Below, one piece after another: positions 35,570 to 44,749 of a DNA stretch of 64,000 nt. The position numbers and the translations under genes were made by a program. Origin of the DNA: Dyadobacter sp. CY261 (GTDB taxonomy: Bacteria; Bacteroidota; Bacteroidia; Cytophagales; Spirosomataceae); the NCBI RefSeq assembly GCF_021440085.1, contig NZ_JAKCPW010000002.1, forward strand, positions 1 through 64,000. Reading direction: 5' to 3'. The notes beneath the pieces are model-generated. The model did not search any database. It saw only the letters and a list, made by a program, of their open reading frames with translations, and was not told the origin of the DNA. Each line of letters starts with the position of its first letter. Position 1 is the stretch's first letter.

Positions 35570-36604
35570 TTGGAAGCCATCACCATCAAGGATATTGCCA
35601 AGGCACTGAACCTGTCGACTTCAACGGTCTCACGTGCGTTAAGAAATAGCTACGAGATCAACCCGGAAACCAAGAAACTGGTAATGGAATATGCCGAGCG
35701 AATGAATTACCGGCCCAACCCCATTGCGCTCAGCTTGAAAGATAGTAAAAGCAAGTCCATTGGCGTGATTATTCCCGAAATCGCCAACCATTTTTTCTCG
35801 CAATTGATCAATGGCATCGAGTCCATTGCCTATAATCTGGGTTATCATGTGGTGATTTTTCAAAGCCATGATTCTTATGAAAGGGAAGTTGCGAATACCA
35901 ACTATCTGGTTTCCAGGCGAGTGGATGGTTTGTTGGTTTCGCTTGCGAGCCTTACTACTAACCTCGTTCATTTTCAGGAGTTGATGGAAAAAGGGCTTCC
36001 TATCGTTTTTCTTGACCGTGTGCCAAATGACATCGAGACGCATAAAGTTGTTGCGGATAATTTCACAGGAAGCTATGAGGCTACTGAGCACCTGATTCTG
36101 TCCGGCCGGAAGCGCATTGCGCATTTGACCAGCCCTATTTACTTATCCATCACCACGGAACGGCTGGCGGGTTATAAAAAGGCTCTGGAAGATTACGGTA
36201 TCCCCTTTGACGAATCTTATGTCAAATATTGTCTGTACGGAGGCAAAATCGAAGCGGAGAATGAAGCTGCGATCGAAGAAATGCTAAGCCTCCCCGAGCC
36301 GCCGGATGCGATATTTACGGCGAGCGACCGGCTTACGACCGGCTGTATGTCGGTACTGCAGCGGAAGGGTATCCGCGTGCCCGAAGAAATAGCGATTGTG
36401 GGTTTTACCAATATCAGCGTAGCCGAGCTGCTTAATCCGCCACTTACAACTGTTATGCAACCCGCTATGGAAATGGGGCAGCAAGCGGTAGAGTTGCTGA
36501 TCCGGCTCATCGAACATCCGCAGAAAACCGACAAGTTCGAGACACGTTCACTCAAAACTGCATTGACGATAAGGGCGTCGTCTGTTGGAAAAACCGTAGT
36601 TTAG
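35570..36604 (+). CDS. LacI-family transcriptional regulator of the uronate operon
   Basis: The 344-residue protein has an N-terminal LacI helix-turn-helix (ITIKDIAKALNLSTSTVSRALRNSYEINPET) with hinge RPNPIALSLKDSKSKSIGVI, then a periplasmic-binding-protein-like sensor domain with the FTASDRLTTGCMSVLQRKGIRVPEEIAIVGF stretch. There is no ATG near the start: TTG at 35570 gives the usual beginning (MEAITIKD), while TTG at 35531 adds 13 residues. Divergent to kduD, it most likely controls the kdu-uxa operon in response to a uronate intermediate; this is inference from position. Confidence 0.9.
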   Translation: MEAITIKDIAKALNLSTSTVSRALRNSYEINPETKKLVMEYAERMNYRPNPIALSLKDSKSKSIGVIIPEIANHFFSQLINGIESIAYNLGYHVVIFQSHDSYEREVANTNYLVSRRVDGLLVSLASLTTNLVHFQELMEKGLPIVFLDRVPNDIETHKVVADNFTGSYEATEHLILSGRKRIAHLTSPIYLSITTERLAGYKKALEDYGIPFDESYVKYCLYGGKIEAENEAAIEEMLSLPEPPDAIFTASDRLTTGCMSVLQRKGIRVPEEIAIVGFTNISVAELLNPPLTTVMQPAMEMGQQAVELLIRLIEHPQKTDKFETRSLKTALTIRASSVGKTVV

Positions 36605-36623
36605 CGGAAAAACTGCATTACAG

Positions 36624-37115
36624 ATGATCAGTTTGCCTATTAATGGCGCGTTGTTCAATTACAGGGTGGCCGGTGTGGCGATCCTGAATGGCAAGGTGCT
36701 CCTCCATAAAACTCCCACGGATAATTTCTGGACATTACCTGGCGGCCGTGCTGAGCTGTTCGAGTTCTCAAAAGACACTGTGCAGCGCGAAATGCGCGAA
36801 GAAACCGGTTTGGACGCAGAGGCGGGCGAAATGTTGTGGGTTTCCGAAAATTTCTTCCTTTATAACGGTGATAAATATCACGAGATAGGGTTCTATTTTG
36901 AAATGCATATCAAAGATCTTCCAAACCAGGGCGACTTCCTGGGCTCAGAAGGTCAAGACGAGCTGCTTTTTCACTGGCACGACTTAGCCGACTTACATTC
37001 CATCCGCACTTACCCGGAATTTCTGGCCGATGCATTAGTAAAAAATCCTCTTGAAAAAGGGCATTATAACGCTGGCTACCTCGACCTTGACGCTGCGGGT
37101 GCTATTCTGTCATAA
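36624..37115 (+). CDS. Nudix hydrolase
   Basis: The 163-residue protein has a complete Nudix box, GRAELFE followed by REMREETGL in the correct Gx5Ex7REUxEExGU spacing. It would hydrolyse a nucleoside-diphosphate-linked compound in the cytoplasm; the substrate is unknown. It starts 20 nt after the LacI-type regulator, so it is probably co-transcribed with it. Its 3' end overlaps the convergent GH31 gene by 14 nt. Confidence 0.92.
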   Translation: MISLPINGALFNYRVAGVAILNGKVLLHKTPTDNFWTLPGGRAELFEFSKDTVQREMREETGLDAEAGEMLWVSENFFLYNGDKYHEIGFYFEMHIKDLPNQGDFLGSEGQDELLFHWHDLADLHSIRTYPEFLADALVKNPLEKGHYNAGYLDLDAAGAILS

Positions 37116-39243
37116 ATCGCCACGTTACATTTCCGATCGTATTCGGTTTACCGCTTTCGGGGGCCGAAATGCGGCCTTTTAATTGACCATTCTGTCGTTC
37201 AACTTGTATCGTGCGCCACGAGAATACCCCTTTTTCGTAGCCAAATGTTTCGCCGTCATCGTCGTAGAGGTTGTAAGTCCCATTCTTTTGCCCGTAATGC
37301 CGGATTTCGATATCCGTTTTCTGCCCCGATCGGGGCGCGTGTAGCAGGGCAGGCATCATTGGAATAATGCCACCGTCTTTTACAAAAACGGGAATCTGGT
37401 CCATTGTCGGGCTGATAGTAATCACCTCGCCGTCGCCAGCCAGTTTTCCGGTGTAAAAATCATACCATTTCCCTTTGGGTAGAATCACTTTGCGGGTCGT
37501 TTGGCCGGTAAATAGCGGCGCGACAAGCAAGTATTCACCAGCCATATATTGATCTTTGACTTCCCGCGTAACAGCTTCTTCGTAAGGGTTTTCTTCCAGG
37601 TTGGTAACCGTTTTCTCCTTTTTTATATTCATACCAAAGCCTTCTTCGAGGTTCATCCCCCGAAATGGCGGTGTGCCGTTGTAATGGTATTTGGCAAATT
37701 CGGAATACCAATAGGGCATCATCCGCATCCGGAGTTCGGCAAGGGCCTTGATTTGTGGCGCTACTTCCGGGAATGTCCAGGGCTGCATGCTACTCGACCA
37801 GGCGTTGATCATCGCCATGGGTGAAAAGCAGACTGTCTGGAACCGCCGTAGCCATTCTTCGGCGGTTTTGGAAGCGCGTACTTCGGGTGTCCATAGCACG
37901 CCCGCATAACCGCTGTTGATCAACGCCGTAATGAAGTCTTCGTGACTGTAATTGTCGTTATAAATTACATATGGGAACGATGCTCCACCGGCGTTGGAAG
38001 CCCGCACGAGGCCATAGGTGCGCATGTTGTTCCTTCGAAACATTTCAAAGCTGTGTTTTTGGACGAGGAGCCCATAGGTTTGCCGTATCTGTTCCGAAGA
38101 CCGGCCCGACGGAAATGTGGCTACATCAGGCCAAAGGTAGGAGTCGAATCCATCGACCTCGTCGATCTTGTAGCCGCTCACACCGATCTTAACGTGTTCT
38201 TTCTCAAACTGATCAAATAGTATTTTGCGGGCTTGCGGCATGGAAAGGTCGGGTACAATGCCGTTCCACACTGTGTGTGTGCCGGTATAGGGTGCAATAG
38301 CCTTGTAAATGGACGCATCCGGTGAGACGTATGGGTTTGTCCAGAGATTAATCTTCACCCCCATTTGGCCCATATCTTTGACAAAGCCGGCTGGGTCAGG
38401 AAAACGTGAGCGATCCCATTCGAATGTGCACGGGTAGGATTTGGTTTGCCAGCCGGGTTCGAGGCCGATGAAATCGAGTGGATAGCCCTTTTCTTCAAAT
38501 GCCTTTGCTTCTTGCTTAACCTGCTGATCGGTATAGAGACGATGAACGCGTTGCGTGAAACCCAGCCCCCAGCGTGGTGGCAGGCAACCCCCGCCGCTTA
38601 GCAGGTTGAAGCGCTCGATCGCATTGACCGGCTTCGGGCCGGCAAAAATGTAAATTTCGATGCCCTCGGCTGGTATCAGCATTTCCACAGCATCGGAATA
38701 GGGGTGTGCTTCCCAGTTTTTATCGGTGTTGCGGTCCATGATCTCCGGCGGGTTCTTACTGTCCCTGCGCACACCGGAACCAGCATAAACATCTATGTAC
38801 TTCGCGGAATTGACAAAAACACCATAACCCAGCGACGACACATAAAAAGGCACCGGCGCATGTGTGCGGCCATTATCGGACTTGCCATAATGATCGGCAT
38901 GGAGTTGCATAATGCGGCCGCGCTGGTGGATGGTTTGAAAGTTGAGTCCAAAGCCATAAAGCTGCTCATTGCGTTGTAAAGGCAGGCGCAGGTATAATTT
39001 GCCATTGTTAACTTGGAAGGTAATGGCTGTTTTATCGAGTGGGAAATCCTGGCTGACTAGTTTAGCTAATGCGGGAGATGCCGTTGTTTCTGCCGCTTTG
39101 AGCAGATCATAAGCGTCAGGTTTGCCCGCCGTACCTTTCCAGACGCCGGGGTAGATTTCTTTCCAGGTGATATTTTGCCCGAAAAGCAGTGTGGGAATAC
39201 AAATCAAAAACAGGATGGAAAAGGCTCGGTTCTGGTGGCGCAT
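37102..39243 (-). CDS. Glycoside hydrolase family 31 enzyme, exported
   Basis: The 713-residue protein has a signal peptide (AFSILFLICIPTLLFGQ) that fixes the start at 39243. An N-terminal beta domain is followed by a TIM barrel with GH31 traits: LRLPLQRNEQLYGFGLNFQ, PPRWGLGFTQRVHRLYTDQQV, and SGYKIDEVDGFDSYLW, whose KxD Asp is the probable nucleophile. FPYVIYNDNYSHEDF takes the place of the WxGD acid-base region, and a C-terminal beta domain carries the LPKGKWYDFYTGK loop. Alpha-xylosidase or alpha-glucosidase-like activity is possible; NDNYSHED suggests an unusual subgroup. It is convergent with the Nudix gene and near the pectin operon. Confidence 0.85.
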   Translation of the reverse strand: MRHQNRAFSILFLICIPTLLFGQNITWKEIYPGVWKGTAGKPDAYDLLKAAETTASPALAKLVSQDFPLDKTAITFQVNNGKLYLRLPLQRNEQLYGFGLNFQTIHQRGRIMQLHADHYGKSDNGRTHAPVPFYVSSLGYGVFVNSAKYIDVYAGSGVRRDSKNPPEIMDRNTDKNWEAHPYSDAVEMLIPAEGIEIYIFAGPKPVNAIERFNLLSGGGCLPPRWGLGFTQRVHRLYTDQQVKQEAKAFEEKGYPLDFIGLEPGWQTKSYPCTFEWDRSRFPDPAGFVKDMGQMGVKINLWTNPYVSPDASIYKAIAPYTGTHTVWNGIVPDLSMPQARKILFDQFEKEHVKIGVSGYKIDEVDGFDSYLWPDVATFPSGRSSEQIRQTYGLLVQKHSFEMFRRNNMRTYGLVRASNAGGASFPYVIYNDNYSHEDFITALINSGYAGVLWTPEVRASKTAEEWLRRFQTVCFSPMAMINAWSSSMQPWTFPEVAPQIKALAELRMRMMPYWYSEFAKYHYNGTPPFRGMNLEEGFGMNIKKEKTVTNLEENPYEEAVTREVKDQYMAGEYLLVAPLFTGQTTRKVILPKGKWYDFYTGKLAGDGEVITISPTMDQIPVFVKDGGIIPMMPALLHAPRSGQKTDIEIRHYGQKNGTYNLYDDDGETFGYEKGVFSWRTIQVERQNGQLKGRISAPESGKPNTIGNVTWRFMTE

Positions 39244-39391
39244 GATGTACAATAGCTCGTTTATCAGCATAATAAGACTTGAATGGTTTTTTATACTAAA
39301 AATATTATCGTGGTAAATAAGTCTATTAAATTTGTAGGATATGTAGATTATAAGTAAATTCGAACTCCGAAATCAGAAGACCCCTGGCATT

Positions 39392-40000
39392 ATGTACTAC
39401 GAAATTGAAGACGAACTAGGCAACGTTTCCACGTTACAACTCAAACAACGTGTAGCCGAAGAGCAGGTTGAACCGCCTAAAAGTGGCGAATTGGCGCCGC
39501 TTTTCTATCTTAGGAATGAGGAAGGGTTTCCTGTGACATCACTGACCAACGCCGTACCGGACAGCGAATCGCGTTCGATTCTGGATGTGGTCCGTTTCAA
39601 GCCGCTTGTGCTAAGTTTTTATTGCAACTGCTGGGGAAGCTACGCACCAAAGCATTTAGAGGCGGTCAAAACCCTTGCTCCAAAAGTGGAGGCGCTGGGC
39701 GGGCAACTGCTGATCCTGACGAATGAATCACAAAAGGAAATTGGACGGATTGCCAGGAAAGTAGAAATTGAGCTACCGATTTACCACGACAAAAATTATA
39801 ATGTGGCACGCTCCTACGGTGTGTTTTCAGAAACCTCGCCGATCTGGGACCGTATCGCCGGGATTTCAGATGAGGTTTTTACTCCTTCCCTTTTCGTCCT
39901 TGGCCGTGACCGTCGCATCGGTTATGCATTTGTGGATGAAAACTTTGACAATACTCCGGACATGAAAGCCATATTGAAAGCAATTCACGACGGCAGATAG
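39392..40000 (+). CDS. Redoxin (AhpC/TSA) family protein
   Basis: The 202-residue protein is thioredoxin-fold: SGELAPLFYLRNEEGFPVTS, VVRFKPLVLSFYCNCWGSYAPKHLEAV, GGQLLILTNESQKEIGRIARKVEIELPIYHDKNYNVARSYGVF, and TPSLFVLGRDRRIGYAFVD. The usual peroxiredoxin WCP is replaced by CNCWGSY, so the catalytic Cys assignment is unclear and it may be a disulfide-handling or atypical peroxidase protein. It lacks a signal peptide. The 121-nt region upstream contains TAAATTTG at 39327-39334, a -7-like element without a matching -33. Confidence 0.78.
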   Translation: MYYEIEDELGNVSTLQLKQRVAEEQVEPPKSGELAPLFYLRNEEGFPVTSLTNAVPDSESRSILDVVRFKPLVLSFYCNCWGSYAPKHLEAVKTLAPKVEALGGQLLILTNESQKEIGRIARKVEIELPIYHDKNYNVARSYGVFSETSPIWDRIAGISDEVFTPSLFVLGRDRRIGYAFVDENFDNTPDMKAILKAIHDGR

Positions 40001-40099
40001 CCGGAATTTGCATACTTTGGCATCCCTACCGTGTCAGCCTGGCAGCCATGCATTATATTTGGTTTTGCCGCTGTCACGGTATTTTTATATGATTTTAAT

Positions 40100-41260
40100 A
40101 TGTTACTGAAAAAAACATTGCAGTCGAAGCTTCCCCAGGTCGGCACTACTATTTTTACAAAAATGTCGGCACTTGCCGAAACGCACGGTGCGCTCAATCT
40201 TGCACAAGGTTTCCCGGAATTTGACTGTGCACCGGAATTGCAGCAACTGGTCGACAAATATGTGAGATCAGGTAAAAACCAATATGCGCCTATGCCTGGT
40301 GCATTGCCGTTGCGGGAGGCCATTTCGAAGAAAACAGAGGAAGCCTCGCAACATGAATATGATCCGATAACTGAAATTACGATCACCAGTGGCGCGACGG
40401 AAGCATTGTTCGTGGCAATCAGCGCAGTGGTACATCCTGGTGACGAGGTGATCATATTTGAACCGGCATATGACAGCTATGTGCCGGCGGTCGAGCTGAG
40501 TGGAGGTATTCCTGTTTTTGTGACATTGGACCCGCAGTATGACGCGATCGATTGGGAAGTCGTGAAATCCCATGTTACCGGAAAAACCCGCGCAATGATT
40601 ATCAATACCCCACACAACCCGACAGGCAAAGTATGGGCTGCGTCCGATTTAAAGGCGCTTGCGACGCTGGCTGACGAGCACGATCTGTATGTGATCAGCG
40701 ACGAGGTGTATGAATACATTGTTTTTGATGGCCGTGAGCATATTTCTGCGTCGTCCATTCCATCACTTGCCACACGCAGCTTTGTCTGTGGATCGTTTGG
40801 TAAAACCTTCCATACCACTGGCTGGAAACTGGGCTTTTGTCTGGCTCCTGCCTGGCTTACCGTCGAGTTTCGGAAGATCCATCAATTCCTTGTTTTTAGT
40901 GTTGTGACACCCTTACAGTTCGCCGTAGCCGAGTTCCTTGCCGAACCTGAGCATTATCTTGCGCTTTCTGCATTCTACGAGCGTAAGCGGGATCTATTTA
41001 TTGGTGCCATCAGCGATATCGGCTTTATTTTAAAACTTTCCGAGGGTAGTTTTTTTCAAAATGTTTCCTATGCCAATCTTTCCGACGAAAATGATGTAGC
41101 GCTTGCCGAGCGGCTTACCCGGGAGGCTGGTGTGGCTTCGATACCTGTATCTGCATTTTATACCAGAGAAACGGACTATAAAACACTCCGATTTTGCTTT
41201 GCCAAGCACGATGAGACTTTGCTGAAAGCTGCCGGATTATTGAGCAAAGCAAGTTGGTAA
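40100..41260 (+). CDS. Class I/II PLP-dependent aminotransferase, methionine aminotransferase-like
   Basis: The 386-residue enzyme has the fold-type I pattern. It opens LPQVGTTIFTKMSALAETHGALNLAQGFPEFDC, typical of YbdL/KAT-type methionine or glutamine transaminases, with QYAPMPGALPLREAI, TSGATEALFVAI, NTPHNPTGKVW, SDEVYEYIVFDG, and the PLP-binding Lys in CGSFGKTFHTTGWKLGF. The start at 40100 is preferred to 40031, which adds a non-homologous stretch. It probably transaminates methionine with a 2-oxo acid in the cytoplasm. It stands 99 nt after the redoxin gene and converges on the permease gene 5 nt away. Confidence 0.9.
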   Translation: MLLKKTLQSKLPQVGTTIFTKMSALAETHGALNLAQGFPEFDCAPELQQLVDKYVRSGKNQYAPMPGALPLREAISKKTEEASQHEYDPITEITITSGATEALFVAISAVVHPGDEVIIFEPAYDSYVPAVELSGGIPVFVTLDPQYDAIDWEVVKSHVTGKTRAMIINTPHNPTGKVWAASDLKALATLADEHDLYVISDEVYEYIVFDGREHISASSIPSLATRSFVCGSFGKTFHTTGWKLGFCLAPAWLTVEFRKIHQFLVFSVVTPLQFAVAEFLAEPEHYLALSAFYERKRDLFIGAISDIGFILKLSEGSFFQNVSYANLSDENDVALAERLTREAGVASIPVSAFYTRETDYKTLRFCFAKHDETLLKAAGLLSKASW

Positions 41261-41265
41261 ACCAC

Positions 41266-42501
41266 CTACTTCTTAAAAAGCAATGCCTTAATAGGCTGGA
41301 TCCGCGTGATAATGAGCGTCGGAATTAGCAGGATCAACGCGGTGATAATGACGGTTACCACATTGACCATGGCGAAAATAGCCCAGTCAAATACAATGGG
41401 GACGGTATCCATATAATAATTAACCGGATCGAGTGGGATCAGTTTGAACTGGAATTGCAGCCAGCAGAGGAGCAGCCCGGCTATGTTGCCGATAACCAGG
41501 CCCTGGCGGACCATATTGATGCCTACCCGGAAAAAGATCATTCTTATCTGCCGGTTCGGGCTGCCCAGGGTTTTGAGCAATCCGATCAGTGGCGTTCTCT
41601 CCATGATCATGACCAGTAAAATCGATATCATATTAAAGCATGCCACGAAAAGGATCAGCGTCAGGAACACGGCCGTGTTGCGGTCGAGGAGAATGAGCCA
41701 GTCGAAAATTTGAGGAAAGACGCTGGTCACTTTTTGTAAATACAGCCCGGGAGGCAGCTCGCGCCGAAGCTGGTGCGTCACGAAATCCAGATCGTGAAAA
41801 TCTTTGAGATAAATCTCGTAGGTGCCGACAGAATCGGCTCCCCAGCCATTAAGCCTTTGTATCAGACCGATGTCCCCAATAACAAGGTTATTGTCAAATT
41901 CCTCCATTTCGGTTTCGTAAATACCCGCTATGGTCAGCTTGCGCGGCCGTGGCGGGTTTTGGAGCGAATACATAATGACATCGTCCCCTAGTTTCAACCG
42001 CATTTGAGAGGCGATCTTGCGGCTGATCAGGATCTGAGATGAGTAACCGTAATTAATGGAAGACGAATCGTTTCGTTCGATTAGCTTGCCTTCAACGAGG
42101 CTTTGTTTGAAAGTATCCCAATCATAATCCTTGCCTACACCTTTCAGAATTACCCCTTTGATCTCCTCAGGTGTTTTTAAAATGCCTGATTTGTGGGCCA
42201 CAGCCTGCCAGCGTTTCACTTCAGGAATTGTCGGCAACACTTCGGATACCGGATTTTTGATCGGAAGGGGGCCTTCTTCATAAGTATTGCCTTGTGAGAA
42301 GGCATTCACATTAATATGTGCCCCAAAAAGGAATATTTTTTGCTGGATAGTCTGTTTGAAACCCAACAGCACCGCAAAAGCGATGATCCCTACGGCAATG
42401 CCGATCGCGATGCTGGCCACACCTATCCGCGAAACGGTCGCAGAAAATGATCCTGCTTCGTTATGGCGTATGCGTTTGGCGATGAATGAGGGGAACTGCA
42501 A
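41266..42501 (-). CDS. FtsX/LolE-like ABC transporter permease
   Basis: The protein has the MacB/LolCE layout: a first helix (IGVASIAIGIAVGIIAFAVLLGF), a periplasmic domain of about 200 residues, then three helices near the C-terminus with EERTPLIGLLKTLG-like sequence (MERTPLIGLLKTLGSPNRQIRMIFF). It would extract lipoproteins or export a ligand with an ATPase encoded elsewhere. The start is uncertain: TTG at 42501 gives the family-like MQFPSFIAKRIRHNEAGSFSATV, whereas ATGs at 42570 and 42609 add a polar stretch. No ATPase gene is adjacent. Confidence 0.82.
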   Translation of the reverse strand: MQFPSFIAKRIRHNEAGSFSATVSRIGVASIAIGIAVGIIAFAVLLGFKQTIQQKIFLFGAHINVNAFSQGNTYEEGPLPIKNPVSEVLPTIPEVKRWQAVAHKSGILKTPEEIKGVILKGVGKDYDWDTFKQSLVEGKLIERNDSSSINYGYSSQILISRKIASQMRLKLGDDVIMYSLQNPPRPRKLTIAGIYETEMEEFDNNLVIGDIGLIQRLNGWGADSVGTYEIYLKDFHDLDFVTHQLRRELPPGLYLQKVTSVFPQIFDWLILLDRNTAVFLTLILFVACFNMISILLVMIMERTPLIGLLKTLGSPNRQIRMIFFRVGINMVRQGLVIGNIAGLLLCWLQFQFKLIPLDPVNYYMDTVPIVFDWAIFAMVNVVTVIITALILLIPTLIITRIQPIKALLFKK

Positions 42502-42636
42502 GAGGAATCTGTTCTTTAAATTAGTTGTTGACAAAAATAGGAAAAAACCTTCGCGGTTCGAGAAAGGCATTTTTTTATTAAGTTGCCGGCCTTGTTTTGA
42601 CAAGAACACATTTTCGAATCAGAAAACCCACGTTCC

Positions 42637-44697
42637 ATGCCATTGATCAAAGTAGCTTCCGGAGTTGTAAACCAGACACCCATGGCCTGGGAGTCCAATA
42701 CCCGTAATATCGTTGACGCGATCAAAGAAGCAAGGAGGCAGGATGTTAGCTTGCTATGCTTGCCGGAGTTGTGCATATCGGGCTACGGTTGCGACGATTA
42801 TTTTTTTGCGCCCGACATGGTCGACCAAGCGCAGCATAGCCTGCTCGAAATTGTCGAAGAAACTTCCGGGATGATCGTGGCGGTGGGCCTTCCGTTACGG
42901 CATAACGGAAGTTTGTATAATGCTGCTTGCCTAATCTCGAACAAACAGATTGCGGGTTTCTATTGCAAGCAAAATCTTGCGAACAATGGCATCCATTATG
43001 AGGCGCGCTGGTTCAAACCGTGGCAGCCGGGCGTAGTCGAAAGCATCGAAGTAAATCAAATGTTTTATCCGATTGGTGATGTGATTTTTGATGTTGCATC
43101 CGGGCCGATCCTGGGTGGATCGCGTGGTGTGAAGATTGCATTTGAAATATGCGAAGATGGCTGGGTGGCCAACCGCCCTGCGCGGAGGCATTACGAGCGG
43201 GGCGTTGACATCATTCTGAATCCAAGCGCCAGCCATTTTGCATTCAATAAATTTATGGTGCGTGAGAAGCTTGTTGTGGATGCTTCGCGCTCATTTTCTT
43301 GCAGCTATATTTATACGAATCTGCTTGGCAATGAGGCCGGTCGCGCAGTTTACGATGGTGATGCGATGATTGCCTCCAACGGTGACCTGCTGGCATCGAG
43401 TCCGCGGTTCAGCTATGAGGATTATGTGATTACAATTGCTGTGATCGACACGGAACATACCCGTTTAAGCCAGCTACAAAGCAAAATTGCGGTTCCTTCG
43501 AAGGATCGCACATGGCGGATTCCTGCGCGCTTCGATTTTCCGGACATTGAGCCGGTATTGCCGCAAATCCCGGATATCGAGCCATTTGAAAAGGGTGGGG
43601 CATTGAAAGAGGAGGAATTTGCGAGGGCTGAATGCCTCGCATTGTTTGATTACCTGCGTAAAAGCCGTTCGAACGGTTTTACAATTTCGCTTTCGGGAGG
43701 TGCTGATTCCTGTGCTTGTACAGCCTTGTGCGGGTTGATGATCCGGCTGGCTGATGAAAGTATTGGTATGGAGCGTTTCAAACAGAAATTATTTTATATT
43801 AAGGATATCCAGTCTGCCAAAACAGAAGAGGATCTTGCCAAAGTGTTGATTCACAATATCTATCAGGGCACTGAAAACAGCTCGTCCGACACGTTGGAAT
43901 CGGCGCAATCGCTGGCTGAATCCATTGGTTCTACTTTTTATAATGTAAATATTAATGGGCTTGTCGAGACTTACAAGGGGTTGATAGAAGACCAGATTGG
44001 TAGAAAGTTGAGCTGGGAGCAGGATGATATCGCACTACAAAACATTCAGGCGAGGGTTCGTGCTCCGAGCGTTTGGTTGCTGACGAACCTGTCAAATAAC
44101 CTATTGCTAGCGACTTCCAACCGTTCAGAAGCTGCGGTTGGTTACGCGACCATGGATGGGGATACCTCAGGCAGCATCAGTCCATTGGCGGGGATCGACA
44201 AGCATTACCTGCGACAGTGGCTTCGCTGGCTTGAAACGGCGGGTTGTGAAGTGAAAGGGAAGCACATTCGCATTGAAGGTCTAAAAAAAGTGAACAGCCT
44301 TCAACCAACAGCCGAGCTAAGACCGCTGGCACAAACGCAGACGGATGAAGCCGATCTGATGCCTTATGAATTCTTGAATGATCTGGAAGGACTGGCAATC
44401 CGGGACAAAAAGTCGCCTGTGGAATCATACCGGAACCTATACGTTCGCTACAAGGGCATTTATAGTGTCGATCAACTGCTCAGCTGGACGGAACGGTTTT
44501 TCAAACTTTGGAGCCGGAACCAGTGGAAGCGCGAACGTTACGCGCCATCATTTCACCTCGACGACCGTAATCTCGACCCGCGTTCGTGGTGCCGTTTTCC
44601 GATTTTGTCGGGTGGTTTTGAGAAGGAATTGGCCGAGTTACGGGCTTATGTTAATGGTGTCGCGGTGCAGAATGGGAGGAAGCGGATCGGGTTTTAG
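42637..44697 (+). CDS. nadE: Glutamine-dependent NAD+ synthetase
   Basis: The 686-residue cytoplasmic enzyme makes NAD+ from nicotinate adenine dinucleotide, taking ammonia from glutamine. The N-terminal nitrilase-type amidase carries Glu in LCLPELCISGYGCDD, Lys in KQNL, and Cys in FEICEDGW. The C-terminal synthetase has the ATP pyrophosphatase loop SLSGGADSCACT, ATSNRSEAAVGYATMDGDTSG, and a long C-terminal segment typical of the two-domain enzymes. Expected length. It diverges from the permease gene across 27-135 nt depending on that gene's start. Confidence 0.95.
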   Translation: MPLIKVASGVVNQTPMAWESNTRNIVDAIKEARRQDVSLLCLPELCISGYGCDDYFFAPDMVDQAQHSLLEIVEETSGMIVAVGLPLRHNGSLYNAACLISNKQIAGFYCKQNLANNGIHYEARWFKPWQPGVVESIEVNQMFYPIGDVIFDVASGPILGGSRGVKIAFEICEDGWVANRPARRHYERGVDIILNPSASHFAFNKFMVREKLVVDASRSFSCSYIYTNLLGNEAGRAVYDGDAMIASNGDLLASSPRFSYEDYVITIAVIDTEHTRLSQLQSKIAVPSKDRTWRIPARFDFPDIEPVLPQIPDIEPFEKGGALKEEEFARAECLALFDYLRKSRSNGFTISLSGGADSCACTALCGLMIRLADESIGMERFKQKLFYIKDIQSAKTEEDLAKVLIHNIYQGTENSSSDTLESAQSLAESIGSTFYNVNINGLVETYKGLIEDQIGRKLSWEQDDIALQNIQARVRAPSVWLLTNLSNNLLLATSNRSEAAVGYATMDGDTSGSISPLAGIDKHYLRQWLRWLETAGCEVKGKHIRIEGLKKVNSLQPTAELRPLAQTQTDEADLMPYEFLNDLEGLAIRDKKSPVESYRNLYVRYKGIYSVDQLLSWTERFFKLWSRNQWKRERYAPSFHLDDRNLDPRSWCRFPILSGGFEKELAELRAYVNGVAVQNGRKRIGF

Positions 44698-44749
44698 CAC
44701 CGGAGGCCGATTTGAACCACCTTATCGCCAAGGTCAAATAGAACCAGTC

